DNA from: an uncultured Bacteroidales bacterium
Lineage (GTDB): Bacteria > Bacteroidota > Bacteroidia > Bacteroidales > Muribaculaceae
Assembly (NCBI GenBank): GCA_900544535.1
Contig: UQVH01000013.1
Span: 28,028-92,027 of the forward strand
Length of the DNA: 64,000 bases
Direction of reading: 5' to 3'
The translations under genes were made by a program, and so were the position numbers. The notes beneath the pieces were generated by a model. The model was not told where the DNA came from, did not search any database, and was given only the letters and a program-made list of their open reading frames with translations. Positions 10,401-17,831 of this stretch are shown here, in pieces; within the stretch, counting starts at the first letter, position 1, and every line of letters begins with the position of its first letter.

Positions 10401-10651
10401 CCAAACCCATCTACCGTATGCACCTGAAGAGCGGCCATGTGGCCCGCGATCTCGCCCGCGAAGTGGGCAAGCGTCAGGAGCTTGAAAGCACCGGAGCCGA
10501 CGGCGACATCGTGGGCAGTATCCCCGGCGGCGCGGCAGTGGTGCTCGACATCCCGACCGATCCGAAACGCAAACTCGAATCACTGGAAATCGAGACCCTT
10601 TCAGGCGACGTGGTCATCGGACTCATGGGTCTGACACTCCAGCGCCCGTAA
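7475..10651 (+). CDS. DUF4450 family protein, probable periplasmic glycosidase
   Basis: A 1058-residue exported protein with a Sec signal peptide ending near AGAAA. The N-terminal region has the DUF4450 pattern (FNRALYGAHSGFRMECSD, then FGIYLPRMGGNLRL). A middle (alpha/alpha)6-like region of about residues 260-680 is rich in Trp/His/Asp (WLHGSIGWRTPHLGWRGAY; HYDMNLVYIDALMRHFRHTG; YDAYCCIWASDALYYSGG), as in family GH65/GH78/GH95-type enzymes. The C-terminal ~350 residues are beta-rich. No experimentally defined activity is known to me for this family. It is the second gene of the operon, 22 bases before GH106. A role in removing a side-chain or terminal sugar from rhamnogalacturonan is inferred from position only. 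Confidence 0.75.
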   Translation: MRKITAAMLCMALAATLAPSGAGAAANTEIRKTHYRPDGISAVCTDGHSKFNRALYGAHSGFRMECSDMPEFGIYLPRMGGNLRLTLPAGKCTARYTPGRMDYSQGGVEVEAQVMRSTDMALWKLTNTTAKEITVPVRFGGVADKKFFREGDLGVDDPTCFDLKPEYCKGNIYTLSGDTVRVEYGNKQRTQLSLIIPAATQHVNDMPVYEGEIRLAPGESKCIALIPSPVIPEGFSAAKMMAQAEREREELASSFSISTPDPWLNPVGSAMSIAADGIWSGQAWLHGSIGWRTPHLGWRGAYVGNAIGRHDRALTHFNTYADNQVTDRPATRQHPCQDSVLNLARAEKAWGTPMYSNGYICRRPGKKDEMSHYDMNLVYIDALMRHFRHTGDTAAMRRFFPVIKRHLAWEKLNFDPDGDHLYDAYCCIWASDALYYSGGAVTHSSAYNRFANLMAARIAEIIGEDPAPYRKEAEAIGKAIDSTLWMPDRGHWAEFKDAGGRQRLHPAAAVWTIYHAIDSEIGDPFQTYAATCYVDSMIPHIPVLSDSGVDNIATISTTNWKPYSWSINNVAIAEVMHTALAYWQAGRNEEAYKLMKAVVMDNMYLGASPLNFGQISHYDAVRGESYRDFADPIGVWSRALTEGLFGIRPDMTAESPRVEIVPGFPAEWNSASINLPDIAYTFRREGDKLIYKIENRYRLDPEVVLTVPVHGVRSVKVNGRTAAWEAVENSVGTPRLSVNAGREPKLEVVIETAGQLTAIPTGRIREEGPVKFTEMADGVLKWWDTEISAPKPLTAVAAPGFDDIDPARCETVDLRKAYNASVTDIFQNRYLSPRPQVTTLQIPVQGIGEWCHPKLTAEIDDSGLRSRLAEEKGVLKTELGIPFALPDEGPNVLFTTLWDNYPDRASVKLNGKASHIYLIMAGSTNHMQWGIENGNIRVRYKDGSESITPLVNPHNWAPIEQDFYNDNHAFAMAPGTKPIYRMHLKSGHVARDLAREVGKRQELESTGADGDIVGSIPGGAAVVLDIPTDPKRKLESLEIETLSGDVVIGLMGLTLQRP

Positions 10652-10673
10652 AAAACGGTCAACAAATCAAGCC

Positions 10674-13481
10674 ATGAAGTTAAAAAACAGAACAATACTC
10701 ACCTTAGGCCTCCTCTTTGGGAGCGCGGGAGCCGGTCACTGCCTTGAAGTGACTGACTGGTATCCCGTCACCACCGAAAACCGCCCGTTCGTGCGCTGGT
10801 GGTGGCTGGGAAGCGCCGTGGACCCCGAAGGACTGACCTATAACCTCGAAGAATTCGCCTCGAAAGGACTCGGAGGCGTGGAAATCACTCCGATCTACGG
10901 CGTCAAAGGCAACGAAGCCAACGACATCGACTATCTGTCGCCGCGCTGGATGCAGATGCTCGGCCACACCATAGCCGAGGGTAATCGCTTAGGGCTGCAG
11001 ATCGACATGAACAACGGCACGGGCTGGCCATTCGGAGGCCCGGAGGTGACGACAGATCACAGCGCGCGCAAGCGTGTAGCCGAATCGTGGACCGTCAGCC
11101 CCGGCAAGAAACTCAAGGAGCGCATCTGTCCCTCCGACAAGAAACAGAAAGGGGTGGCCACACTCCAGCGCATCATAGCCGTGAACGGCGACCGCCGCAT
11201 CGACATCACCCGGAAACTCGGCCGCGATTCGCAGCTCAACTGGAAAGCCCCGAAAGGGAAGGGAGACTGGACTGTCTATGCCATATTCAGCGGTCGCACA
11301 TTTCAGAAAGTAAAGCGCGCCGCTCCCGGCGGAGAGGGCTTAGTGGTCAACCACTACGACAGCACAGCCATCAACAGCTATCTCGACCGCTTCGACCGCG
11401 CGTTTGACAACTCCGGCGCCCCCACACCGAACACATTCTTCAACGATTCATACGAAGTCTACGGCTCGGACTGGGCCGACAACATCTTCGAGGAATTCGA
11501 GCGCGACCACGGTTACAAACTCGAACTCTACCTTCCGGAATTTCTCGACCAGGAGAACCACACAGACCTGCGCAGCCGGGTGGTGCGCGACTACCGCGCC
11601 ACACTCGCCCGGATGCTCCGCGAGAACTTTACTGACGTATGGATGGCCCGCTCACACCGCCGAGGAGCACGTGTGCGCAACCAGAGCCACGGATCGCCGG
11701 CCAATATCATCGACCTCTACGCCGCCGTCGACATACCCGAATGCGAATCGTTCGGTCAGACCGATTTCACCATTCCGGGTCTCGTGCAGGACGGACCGAG
11801 CCGACCGAGCGACTCCGACCCGGCAGTGCTGAAATTCGCCTCCTCGGCAGCTCATGTCAGCGGCAAGAAACTGACTTCGGCCGAAACCCTCACATGGCTC
11901 ACCGAGCATTTCCGCACCACCCTTGCCCGCTGCAAGCCTGAACTCGACCAGATGTTCTGCTCAGGGGTGAACCATGTCTACTTCCACGGTGCGCCCTATT
12001 CGCCCAAAGGCGCAGCCTTCCCCGGCTACATGTTCTATGCCTCGATCAACATGTCGCCGACCAACTCGATCTGGCGCGACGCCGACGCACTGTTCAGCTA
12101 CATCACCCGCTGCCAGTCCTTCCTCTCGGCCGGAGTGCCCGACAACGACGTGCTACTCTATTTTCCGATCGAGGACGTATGGCACCGTCAGGGGGGCAAT
12201 CCCTATCTGATGTTCGACATCCACAAGATGCAGCAGCGTATGCCCGACATCAAACAGCATGTCACCGACATCATGGCCGCAGGCTATGATCCCGACTATA
12301 TCTCCGACGCCCTGACCTCGACCCTGACAGTCGGTGGCGACGGACGTCTGAAAGGTGAGGGAGAGGCTACATACGGAGCAATCGTAGTTCCCTCTGTGCG
12401 CTACATGCACCCCTCGACCCTGGCCAAAATCATTTCACTGGCGAAAGAAGGGGCCACGGTGATCATCACCGGCTCAATGCCTGAGGAAGTGCCGGGTCTG
12501 AGCCGCCGCGACGAGCGCACTGACTCGCTGAAGACGCTTGTGAGCGAACTTCCGGCAATCGGACAGACTCCATGCGCCCACTCCGAGGGGAAAGGACGGA
12601 TCATCACCGCGCCCGATATCGCCCAGGCACTCGCCATCTCCGGACTGCGCCCCGAAACCCTGCGTTCGGAGCAGAATATCTCGATGATCCGCCGCCGCAA
12701 CGAAGCCGGAGGCTACAACTACTTCCTCGCCAACCTCAAAGGCAAAGCCATCGACGGCAAAGTGACACTCGCCACACCCTCGAAAGGTGTCGAGATCTTC
12801 GATCCGCTGACCGGAGAATCAGGGCTGGCCCAATGTTACGAATCCGAAGAAGGCACCACGGCGCTGCGCCTGCAACTGCAGCCCGGCCAGTCACTTCTGC
12901 TTAAGACATTCGCCGAAAAGCCCGAACTTAAGGAATGGGGATACATTGAATCAACCGGAACGCCCATCACCCTCGACCGCGGCTGGAAATTAGCTTTCGA
13001 GAAGAGCGAACCCGCGATCGAAGGCACTTTCAACACTGACATTCTGACGGCATGGACCAATCTTCCGGCCGAGGACGCCAAAATCAACTTCGGCACCGGA
13101 GTGTACACCGTTGAATTCACACTCGACGATCCGTCCGAAGCATCGGACTGGGTGCTCGACCTTGGCGACGTGCGCCACAGCGCCGAGGTAACTATCAACG
13201 GTCAGGATGCCGGCAAAGTGTGGTCGGCCCCGTTCAACCTGCGTGTGGGCCGCTTCCTGAAGCCTGGTCTCAACCGCCTGGAAGTGCGCGTCACCAACAA
13301 TCAGGCCAACCGCATAGCCGACTATGAACGCCGCGGAGTCAAGTGGCGCGTGTTCAAGGACGCCAATATCGCCTCCGTTACCAATGCCAAGACTTTCAGT
13401 TTCGGCGACTGGGAGGAAGTCCCTGCCGGACTCAACTCCACGGTGCGGCTCATACCCGTAGAAATCAGTAATCAAAAATAA
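10674..13481 (+). CDS. GH106 alpha-L-rhamnosidase
   Basis: A 935-residue exported protein with a signal peptide (GLLFGSAGAGHCLE; the Cys context is weak for a lipobox). The N-terminus has the GH106 signature 'RPFVRWWWLGSAVDPEGL...GLGGVEITPIYG', the start of a (beta/alpha)8 barrel. A C-terminal beta-sandwich of about 200 residues follows (WVLDLGDVRHSAEVTING...VWSAPFNLRVG). GH106 enzymes release terminal alpha-L-rhamnose from rhamnogalacturonans. The gene starts 22 bases after DUF4450 and is followed 19 bases later by GH105, so one transcript is very likely. Family confidence is high; the exact linkage cleaved is not predictable here. Confidence 0.9.
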   Translation: MKLKNRTILTLGLLFGSAGAGHCLEVTDWYPVTTENRPFVRWWWLGSAVDPEGLTYNLEEFASKGLGGVEITPIYGVKGNEANDIDYLSPRWMQMLGHTIAEGNRLGLQIDMNNGTGWPFGGPEVTTDHSARKRVAESWTVSPGKKLKERICPSDKKQKGVATLQRIIAVNGDRRIDITRKLGRDSQLNWKAPKGKGDWTVYAIFSGRTFQKVKRAAPGGEGLVVNHYDSTAINSYLDRFDRAFDNSGAPTPNTFFNDSYEVYGSDWADNIFEEFERDHGYKLELYLPEFLDQENHTDLRSRVVRDYRATLARMLRENFTDVWMARSHRRGARVRNQSHGSPANIIDLYAAVDIPECESFGQTDFTIPGLVQDGPSRPSDSDPAVLKFASSAAHVSGKKLTSAETLTWLTEHFRTTLARCKPELDQMFCSGVNHVYFHGAPYSPKGAAFPGYMFYASINMSPTNSIWRDADALFSYITRCQSFLSAGVPDNDVLLYFPIEDVWHRQGGNPYLMFDIHKMQQRMPDIKQHVTDIMAAGYDPDYISDALTSTLTVGGDGRLKGEGEATYGAIVVPSVRYMHPSTLAKIISLAKEGATVIITGSMPEEVPGLSRRDERTDSLKTLVSELPAIGQTPCAHSEGKGRIITAPDIAQALAISGLRPETLRSEQNISMIRRRNEAGGYNYFLANLKGKAIDGKVTLATPSKGVEIFDPLTGESGLAQCYESEEGTTALRLQLQPGQSLLLKTFAEKPELKEWGYIESTGTPITLDRGWKLAFEKSEPAIEGTFNTDILTAWTNLPAEDAKINFGTGVYTVEFTLDDPSEASDWVLDLGDVRHSAEVTINGQDAGKVWSAPFNLRVGRFLKPGLNRLEVRVTNNQANRIADYERRGVKWRVFKDANIASVTNAKTFSFGDWEEVPAGLNSTVRLIPVEISNQK

Positions 13482-13500
13482 TCATCCAATCAGCAAAACC

Positions 13501-14631
13501 ATGAAGAAATCAATCATCATCGCTCTTGCAATCCTGATCGGATTTCCCTGCGTAGCCGAACAGCTTCCCCCCCGCAAGGAAACCCTCAAGACTCTGATCA
13601 AGGTCAATGATCTCTATCTGAAGAATCATCCCGATCCACTGCTCGGAATCCCCTACTATTCGCGCAAGAAAGTCTATGAGGCCAACATCTGGACCCGCGC
13701 TGTCTATTTCGAGGGCCTGATGGCGCTCCACTCGATCTATCCCGACAACAGATATTATGACTACGCCTACAATTGGGCCGACGGCTTCGACTGGGGAATG
13801 CGCCGCGACGACACCACCACCCGCAACGCCGACAACTACTGCTGCGGACAGACCTATATAGACCTCTACCGCCTCACTCCGGAGCCCAAGATGCTCACCA
13901 AGACCAAAGCCTGCATGAACATGCTCGTCAACACTCCGCAGGTCGACGACTGGACATGGATCGACGCAATCCAGATGGGTATGCCGCTGCTCGCCAAGAT
14001 GAGCAAGCTGACCGGCGACCAGCGATACAACGAGAAGGCATGGGATATGTATAGCTGGAGCCGCAACACTCTTGCCGGAGGTCTCTTCAATGAGAAAGAA
14101 GGTCTCTGGTGGCGCGACAAAGACTTCGTGCCCCCCTACAAGGAACCCAACGGCAAGAACTGCTACTGGTCACGCGGCAACGGGTGGGTGGTTGCAGCCC
14201 TCGTGCGTGTGCTTGACGAAATTCCCGCCGACGATCCCCACCGCGACGCCTACATAGCCGACCTCAAGGCCATGTGCGAGGCCGCAGTGAAATGTCAGCG
14301 CAAGGACGGATTCTGGAACGTGAGCCTCCACGACGAAAGCAATTTCGGCGGCAAGGAGCTGACAGGCACCGCTCTGTTTGTCTACGGCATGGCCTGGGGC
14401 GTCAACAACGGCATTCTCGACCGCGCCAAGTATCTCCCGGTGATCACCAAAGCCTGGAATGCGATGGTCAACGACGCCGTTCACCCCAACGGCTACCTGG
14501 GATATGTACAGGGCACAGGCAAGGAGCCGAAAGACGGCCAGCCGGTGGCTTACGATTCCAAACCTGACTTCGACGACTACGGCACCGGCTGCTTCCTCCT
14601 CGCCGGAACCGAGGTCTACAAGCTCAAATAA
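13501..14631 (+). CDS. GH105 unsaturated rhamnogalacturonyl hydrolase
   Basis: A 376-residue protein with a short signal peptide (IGFPCVAEQ). The (alpha/alpha)6 barrel of the YteR/YesR family is visible: 'YCCGQTYIDLYRL', 'TWIDAIQMGMPLLAKM' (Asp155 corresponds to the catalytic Asp that hydrates the unsaturated galacturonyl residue), 'NCYWSRGNGWVVAALVRVL' and C-terminal 'FDDYGTGCFLLAGTEVYKL'. The enzyme removes the unsaturated galacturonic acid that rhamnogalacturonan lyases leave at the non-reducing end. Length is normal for the family. It is the last gene of the operon; the next gene is convergent (hicB). No polysaccharide lyase is in this window, so the lyase must be encoded elsewhere. Confidence 0.9.
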   Translation: MKKSIIIALAILIGFPCVAEQLPPRKETLKTLIKVNDLYLKNHPDPLLGIPYYSRKKVYEANIWTRAVYFEGLMALHSIYPDNRYYDYAYNWADGFDWGMRRDDTTTRNADNYCCGQTYIDLYRLTPEPKMLTKTKACMNMLVNTPQVDDWTWIDAIQMGMPLLAKMSKLTGDQRYNEKAWDMYSWSRNTLAGGLFNEKEGLWWRDKDFVPPYKEPNGKNCYWSRGNGWVVAALVRVLDEIPADDPHRDAYIADLKAMCEAAVKCQRKDGFWNVSLHDESNFGGKELTGTALFVYGMAWGVNNGILDRAKYLPVITKAWNAMVNDAVHPNGYLGYVQGTGKEPKDGQPVAYDSKPDFDDYGTGCFLLAGTEVYKLK

Positions 14632-14683
14632 GAGAATCTTTCCCGTCAGAAGTCTCTGACACTGCAAATATACGACACCCTCC

Positions 14684-14713
14684 CCCCGCTTTCAGTGCGA
14701 TAATGCGGGGAGA
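14684..14713. repeat. Short hairpin repeat, copy 1, left of hicAB
   Basis: CCCCGC (14684-14689) and GCGGGG (14705-14710) form a stem around the loop TTTCAGTGCGATAAT. A 29-base match in the same orientation lies at 15524-15552, and a diverged copy at 63580-63605. It is followed 10 bases later by a T6 run, so it may also act as terminator for the GH105 operon. Confidence 0.75.
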
Positions 14714-14740
14714 GGGCGAATTTTTTGCTTATCTGAATAT

Positions 14741-15139
14741 TTAGAGCGTTACGGTCAACAATTCTGTGGCGAAACGATGAAGGCCTTCGGATATTCGCTC
14801 GACCTGCTTCTGACGTGGCACGGACCGGCCGTTCATATAATTCGACAGCTGTTTCTGATTGATTCCGGTAATCCGTCCCAGACCGGCCAATGAAAGAAAA
14901 CGGGAATAATATCTGAGAAAGCTAACAATGTCAAGACGATATTCAAGTTCATATTCTCCCTTGATCTGATCAGGCCAACGGTCATACGGAAGATTATTTT
15001 TAATCAAACGGATAGCGTTTTCTGTATCGGCCATGACTGCATCAACCGAATCGCCGGCGGCATAAATGCCATCGCAATTTTCAGAGTAGCCTGTATAGAA
15101 ATCATCCGTCTTTTCAATTATCATTCTGATTTTTTCCAT
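14741..15139 (-). CDS. hicB: HicB-type antitoxin with C-terminal HTH
   Basis: A 132-residue protein. Residues 1-50 have the HicB partial RNase-H-like fold pattern (MIIEKTDDFYTGYSENCDGIYAAGDS...AIRLIK), and residues 75-132 form a helix-turn-helix (LAGLGRITGINQKQLSNYMNGRSVPRQKQVERI). HicB proteins neutralise HicA and repress the operon through the HTH. It lies 51 bases downstream of hicA on the same strand, the usual hicA-hicB order. The start chosen is the ATG at 15139; an in-frame ATG five codons later is possible. The pair sits between convergent and unrelated catabolic genes and is flanked by a duplicated short repeat, so it looks like an inserted module. Confidence 0.88.
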   Translation of the reverse strand: MEKIRMIIEKTDDFYTGYSENCDGIYAAGDSVDAVMADTENAIRLIKNNLPYDRWPDQIKGEYELEYRLDIVSFLRYYSRFLSLAGLGRITGINQKQLSNYMNGRSVPRQKQVERISEGLHRFATELLTVTL

Positions 15140-15190
15140 ATCCCAATTAAGAATAATATCAATACAATATCCATATCACAAACCGTAGAT

Positions 15191-15370
15191 TTACAATCCA
15201 TATCTCTTTATCAATTTAAGGGCGAGTCCTTTACCCATTTCCTTAGCTCCGTGGTAGGGAATCGGTTCGGATAACACACCGTCCTTGATATAAAAATAAT
15301 GGCTTCCTTCGGCATGGTCAAAACGCCATCCGGCCTTTATAAATTTATTGTGAAGCTCTTTGGATTTCAT
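15191..15370 (-). CDS. hicA: HicA-type mRNA interferase toxin
   Basis: A 59-residue ORF in the frame opening at ATG 15370 and closing with TAA at 15191-15193. The protein begins MKSKELHNKFIKAGW and has the HicA dsRBD-like core with the catalytic His in 'EGSHYFYIKDG' (His24), then 'IPYHGAKEMGKGLALKLIKR', the usual end of HicA. HicA cleaves mRNA when free of HicB. A GGAG-like ribosome site lies just upstream (around 15373) and a TATCTTTG -7 box at 15395-15402. Length is typical of HicA (55-80 residues). The combination with the adjacent HicB makes this assignment strong. Confidence 0.9.
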   Translation of the reverse strand: MKSKELHNKFIKAGWRFDHAEGSHYFYIKDGVLSEPIPYHGAKEMGKGLALKLIKRYGL

Positions 15371-15394
15371 CTCCGGTTTGTAGATTTATATTTA

Positions 15395-15402
15395 CAAAGA
15401 TA
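15395..15402 (-). promoter_or_regulatory. -7 box of hicAB
   Basis: On the minus strand TATCTTTG, a perfect TAnnTTTG, sits 25 bases upstream of the hicA ATG. No clear -33 TTTG is seen at the right spacing. Confidence 0.6.
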
Positions 15403-15523
15403 GCCATTTTTCTATTAATAACAAATTAAAGCAATAAAATAATGGCAATATCTCTATTTTTATTGATTTTACTCCATGTTTTAGAAATTATGACTTTTAT
15501 GCACAGGCGATATTGTGATCTAT

Positions 15524-15552
15524 CCCGCTTTCAGTGCGATAATGCGGGGAGA
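15524..15552. repeat. Short hairpin repeat, copy 2, right of hicAB
   Basis: Same sequence and orientation as 14685-14713 (CCCGC, loop TTTCAGTGCGATAAT, GCGGGG, AGA). It lies immediately downstream of the GH28 stop codon and upstream of hicA. Confidence 0.75.
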
Positions 15553-15565
15553 ATAGTTTTGCCTA

Positions 15566-16933
15566 TCACTTCGTCACGAGGCCGTCGGAGTCGGTGGCGA
15601 GGAAGAGGGGGCGGGCGTCGGGGGTGAGGGCTTCGATGCGGATGTTGTCGAAGCGGATGTCGCGGGTGTGGTTGAGCCAGAAGCCCTGGGCAGGAAGGAT
15701 GCCCCACATGGTCGATTCGGGATAGTCGGCGATCTTTTCGTCGGTCGGAGCGGCGACGGCCTGCTGGCCTCCGCGGTGACGGATTGTGATGTTGCGCAGC
15801 TCGACGTCGCGGACGGGATGACCCTCAATGCCGGTGATCGAACAGCCGCCGGGACCTGCCTCGTCGATCAGTATGTCATGGAGCCGCACTCCGCTGATCG
15901 AGCCGACAGTTTCGACAGGAACATCTTTGGAATAGGGGCGCGCACGGTTGGCGAGACGGATGAAAATCGGCGACTCGGTGCCGCGGATGGTGATGTCGGC
16001 AATATCAACGTTGCTCATGGTGCCTCCGTCGACGATCTCAAGCGAGATGGCCGAATGGCCGTGGCCGCCGGGGAAGCCGAAGAACTGCGACGACTGGTCG
16101 GACGAGGGCTTCACTGTGATGCCGCGGACGATGATGTTGCGGAAGCCGCCGTTGGTCTCGGTGCCGAGCTTGATGGCGTTGCAGTGGCTGGAGATGACGC
16201 AGTTGCTGATGGTGATGTCTTCGCAAAGGCGCGGAGAGGTGCTTTTGAGAGTGATGCCGTCGTCGTCGGAGTCAGCGATCATGTTGCTTACTGTTACGTT
16301 ATGGCAGCCGTCGAGATCAAGAGCATCGTTATTGTAGTTGTTGCGGTTGAAGACGGTGATGCCGTCGATCCTCACGCGGTCGCAGGCGAGATAGTGCTGC
16401 ATCCAACAGCCTGAATTCTTAAGCGTGACACCCTCGACGGTGACATCCGAGCAGCGGATGAAGCGCAGAAGATGGGGCCGGGTGATCCCCTCGTCGTTCC
16501 ACGAGAGTTTCGGGAAAGCACGGCCGCGGCCGTCGATTGTGCCGTGGCCGCTGATGGCCACATTGGAGGCACCGTCGGCATAGATCAGCTGAATCGTGGG
16601 CGTTACGGTGCGCAGCGAGACATAGTCGGTGGTCACGGGAGTGTAGTCGGCGATGTCCGTGCTGCCATATAACGTCGCACCGTTTTCAAGATTCAGGGTG
16701 ACGTTGTCGCGCAGGAAGATGCTGCCCGTCTTGAATGAGCCGGCGGGAACGAGCACGGTGCCCCCTCCGGCCTCGTGACAGCTGTCGATGGCCCGCTGTA
16801 TGGCGGCGGTGCTCAAGCGCGTTGTATCACTTACGGCACCGTAGTCGACGATATTGTGGACGGCGGCAAAGCCCGGCAGGGAGGCTGTCAGGGTAAAAAG
16901 AGCGGCGGCAAGACGTATTGCGGAAGATTTCAT
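15566..16933 (-). CDS. GH28 family polygalacturonase-like enzyme
   Basis: A 455-residue exported protein. The start at 16933 gives a clean Sec signal peptide (cleavage near LPGFAA); an upstream ATG at 16972 would add a non-signal extension. The right-handed beta-helix fold begins with the pectinase pattern 'VDYGAVSDTTRLSTAAIQRA'. The GH28 active-site blocks appear in variant form: NNDALD for NTDG, SDDDGITLKS for the Asp pair, SHCNAIKLGTE for the later His region. GH28 enzymes hydrolyse the galacturonan or rhamnogalacturonan backbone. It faces the GH105 operon across the hicAB module, so a shared pectin substrate is likely. Exact specificity is not determinable. Confidence 0.85.
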   Translation of the reverse strand: MKSSAIRLAAALFTLTASLPGFAAVHNIVDYGAVSDTTRLSTAAIQRAIDSCHEAGGGTVLVPAGSFKTGSIFLRDNVTLNLENGATLYGSTDIADYTPVTTDYVSLRTVTPTIQLIYADGASNVAISGHGTIDGRGRAFPKLSWNDEGITRPHLLRFIRCSDVTVEGVTLKNSGCWMQHYLACDRVRIDGITVFNRNNYNNDALDLDGCHNVTVSNMIADSDDDGITLKSTSPRLCEDITISNCVISSHCNAIKLGTETNGGFRNIIVRGITVKPSSDQSSQFFGFPGGHGHSAISLEIVDGGTMSNVDIADITIRGTESPIFIRLANRARPYSKDVPVETVGSISGVRLHDILIDEAGPGGCSITGIEGHPVRDVELRNITIRHRGGQQAVAAPTDEKIADYPESTMWGILPAQGFWLNHTRDIRFDNIRIEALTPDARPLFLATDSDGLVTK

Positions 16934-16986
16934 GGACAAAGATTTGTTATATATAATAAGGTAAAATGACAATTAATTAACAAATG

Positions 16987-16994
16987 CAAAATTA
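16987..16994 (-). promoter_or_regulatory. -7 box of the GH28 gene
   Basis: Minus-strand TAATTTTG, about 54 bases upstream of the GH28 ATG. It supports the start at 16933. It lies back to back with the GH25 promoter. Confidence 0.6.
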
Positions 16995-17026
16995 AAGATT
17001 GTTTCCGTATTTTGCGAAAAAAGCGC

Positions 17027-17034
17027 TATCTTTG
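17027..17034 (+). promoter_or_regulatory. -7 box of the GH25 gene
   Basis: TATCTTTG, a perfect TAnnTTTG, 23 bases upstream of the ATG at 17058. No good TTTG is found 19-21 bases further upstream. Confidence 0.6.
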
Positions 17035-17057
17035 TTTCACCCGAACCCACAGGCGCC

Positions 17058-17786
17058 ATGAAAAATCCCTTCCACATACTACTGACGCTCCTCCTGACCG
17101 CCGGACTGCTGACGGGCTGCGGCTTCGACCGCAGATCGGTCAGAACTTATCCGGACCGCGAACGCTTCAAGGTGATCGGGATCGACGTGAGCGCCCACAA
17201 CGGCGACATCGACTTCCGCAAGGTAGCCGCCGAGGGGATTGACTTCGTCATCATCAAGGCCACCGAAGGAGGAACTTTCAAAGACAGGAAATTCATCGAC
17301 AACATACGCATGGCCCGCGAGGCGGGACTCAAAGTCGGAGCCTACCATTTCTTCCGTTTCGACACTCCGGGCTACATGCAGGGGCTCAATTTACTGAACT
17401 CGGTGCGCGGGCGCCGTCTGGATCTCCCCTTAGTGATCGACCTGGAGGAGTGGGCCAACCCCAACAGCCAGCCGACAACGATGGTACTCCACAGGCTTTC
17501 CGAAATGATCGACCATCTTGAAAGCCACGGTTACAGAGTAATGATCTACACCAACAAAAACGGTTTCGCGCGCTTCGTCAAGGGGCGTCTCGAAGGCTAT
17601 CCGCTCTGGATCTGCTCCTTGGTCGACGAGCCGGAAGGGATGGACTGGCACATCTGGCAGGGAACACACAACGGCTGGATCAACGGCATCAACGAGCCCG
17701 TAGACATCAACGCTTTCAACGGCTCGCCCGAAGAGTGGTCCGAATTTGCATGGGGAAGCTGCCCCGAAGACACAATAAAACGCTAA
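17058..17786 (+). CDS. GH25 family lysozyme-like lipoprotein
   Basis: A 242-residue lipoprotein (lipobox LLTGCGFD). The GH25 muramidase barrel is clear: 'IGIDVSAHNGDIDF' with the first catalytic Asp, 'FVIIKATEGGTFKD', 'KVGAYHFFRF', 'PLVIDLEEW' with the Asp-x-Glu pair, and 'WHIWQGTH...GINEPVDINAFNG'. These enzymes cut the N-acetylmuramyl-beta-1,4-N-acetylglucosamine bond. With a lipid anchor the target could be self peptidoglycan during wall turnover or, if surface-exposed, other bacteria. It precedes the porU gene by 45 bases on the same strand and may share a transcript. Confidence 0.9.
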   Translation: MKNPFHILLTLLLTAGLLTGCGFDRRSVRTYPDRERFKVIGIDVSAHNGDIDFRKVAAEGIDFVIIKATEGGTFKDRKFIDNIRMAREAGLKVGAYHFFRFDTPGYMQGLNLLNSVRGRRLDLPLVIDLEEWANPNSQPTTMVLHRLSEMIDHLESHGYRVMIYTNKNGFARFVKGRLEGYPLWICSLVDEPEGMDWHIWQGTHNGWINGINEPVDINAFNGSPEEWSEFAWGSCPEDTIKR

Positions 17787-17831
17787 ACGCCACGTTTATA
17801 TAAAGATATATTCCATTCCTTTGTCACTGCA

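Noticed and set aside
15442..15627. 61-codon plus-strand ORF beside hicA as a third module gene
   Set aside because: Low-complexity C-terminus (Arg/Gly) is the antisense of the GH28 3' end; no conserved motif.
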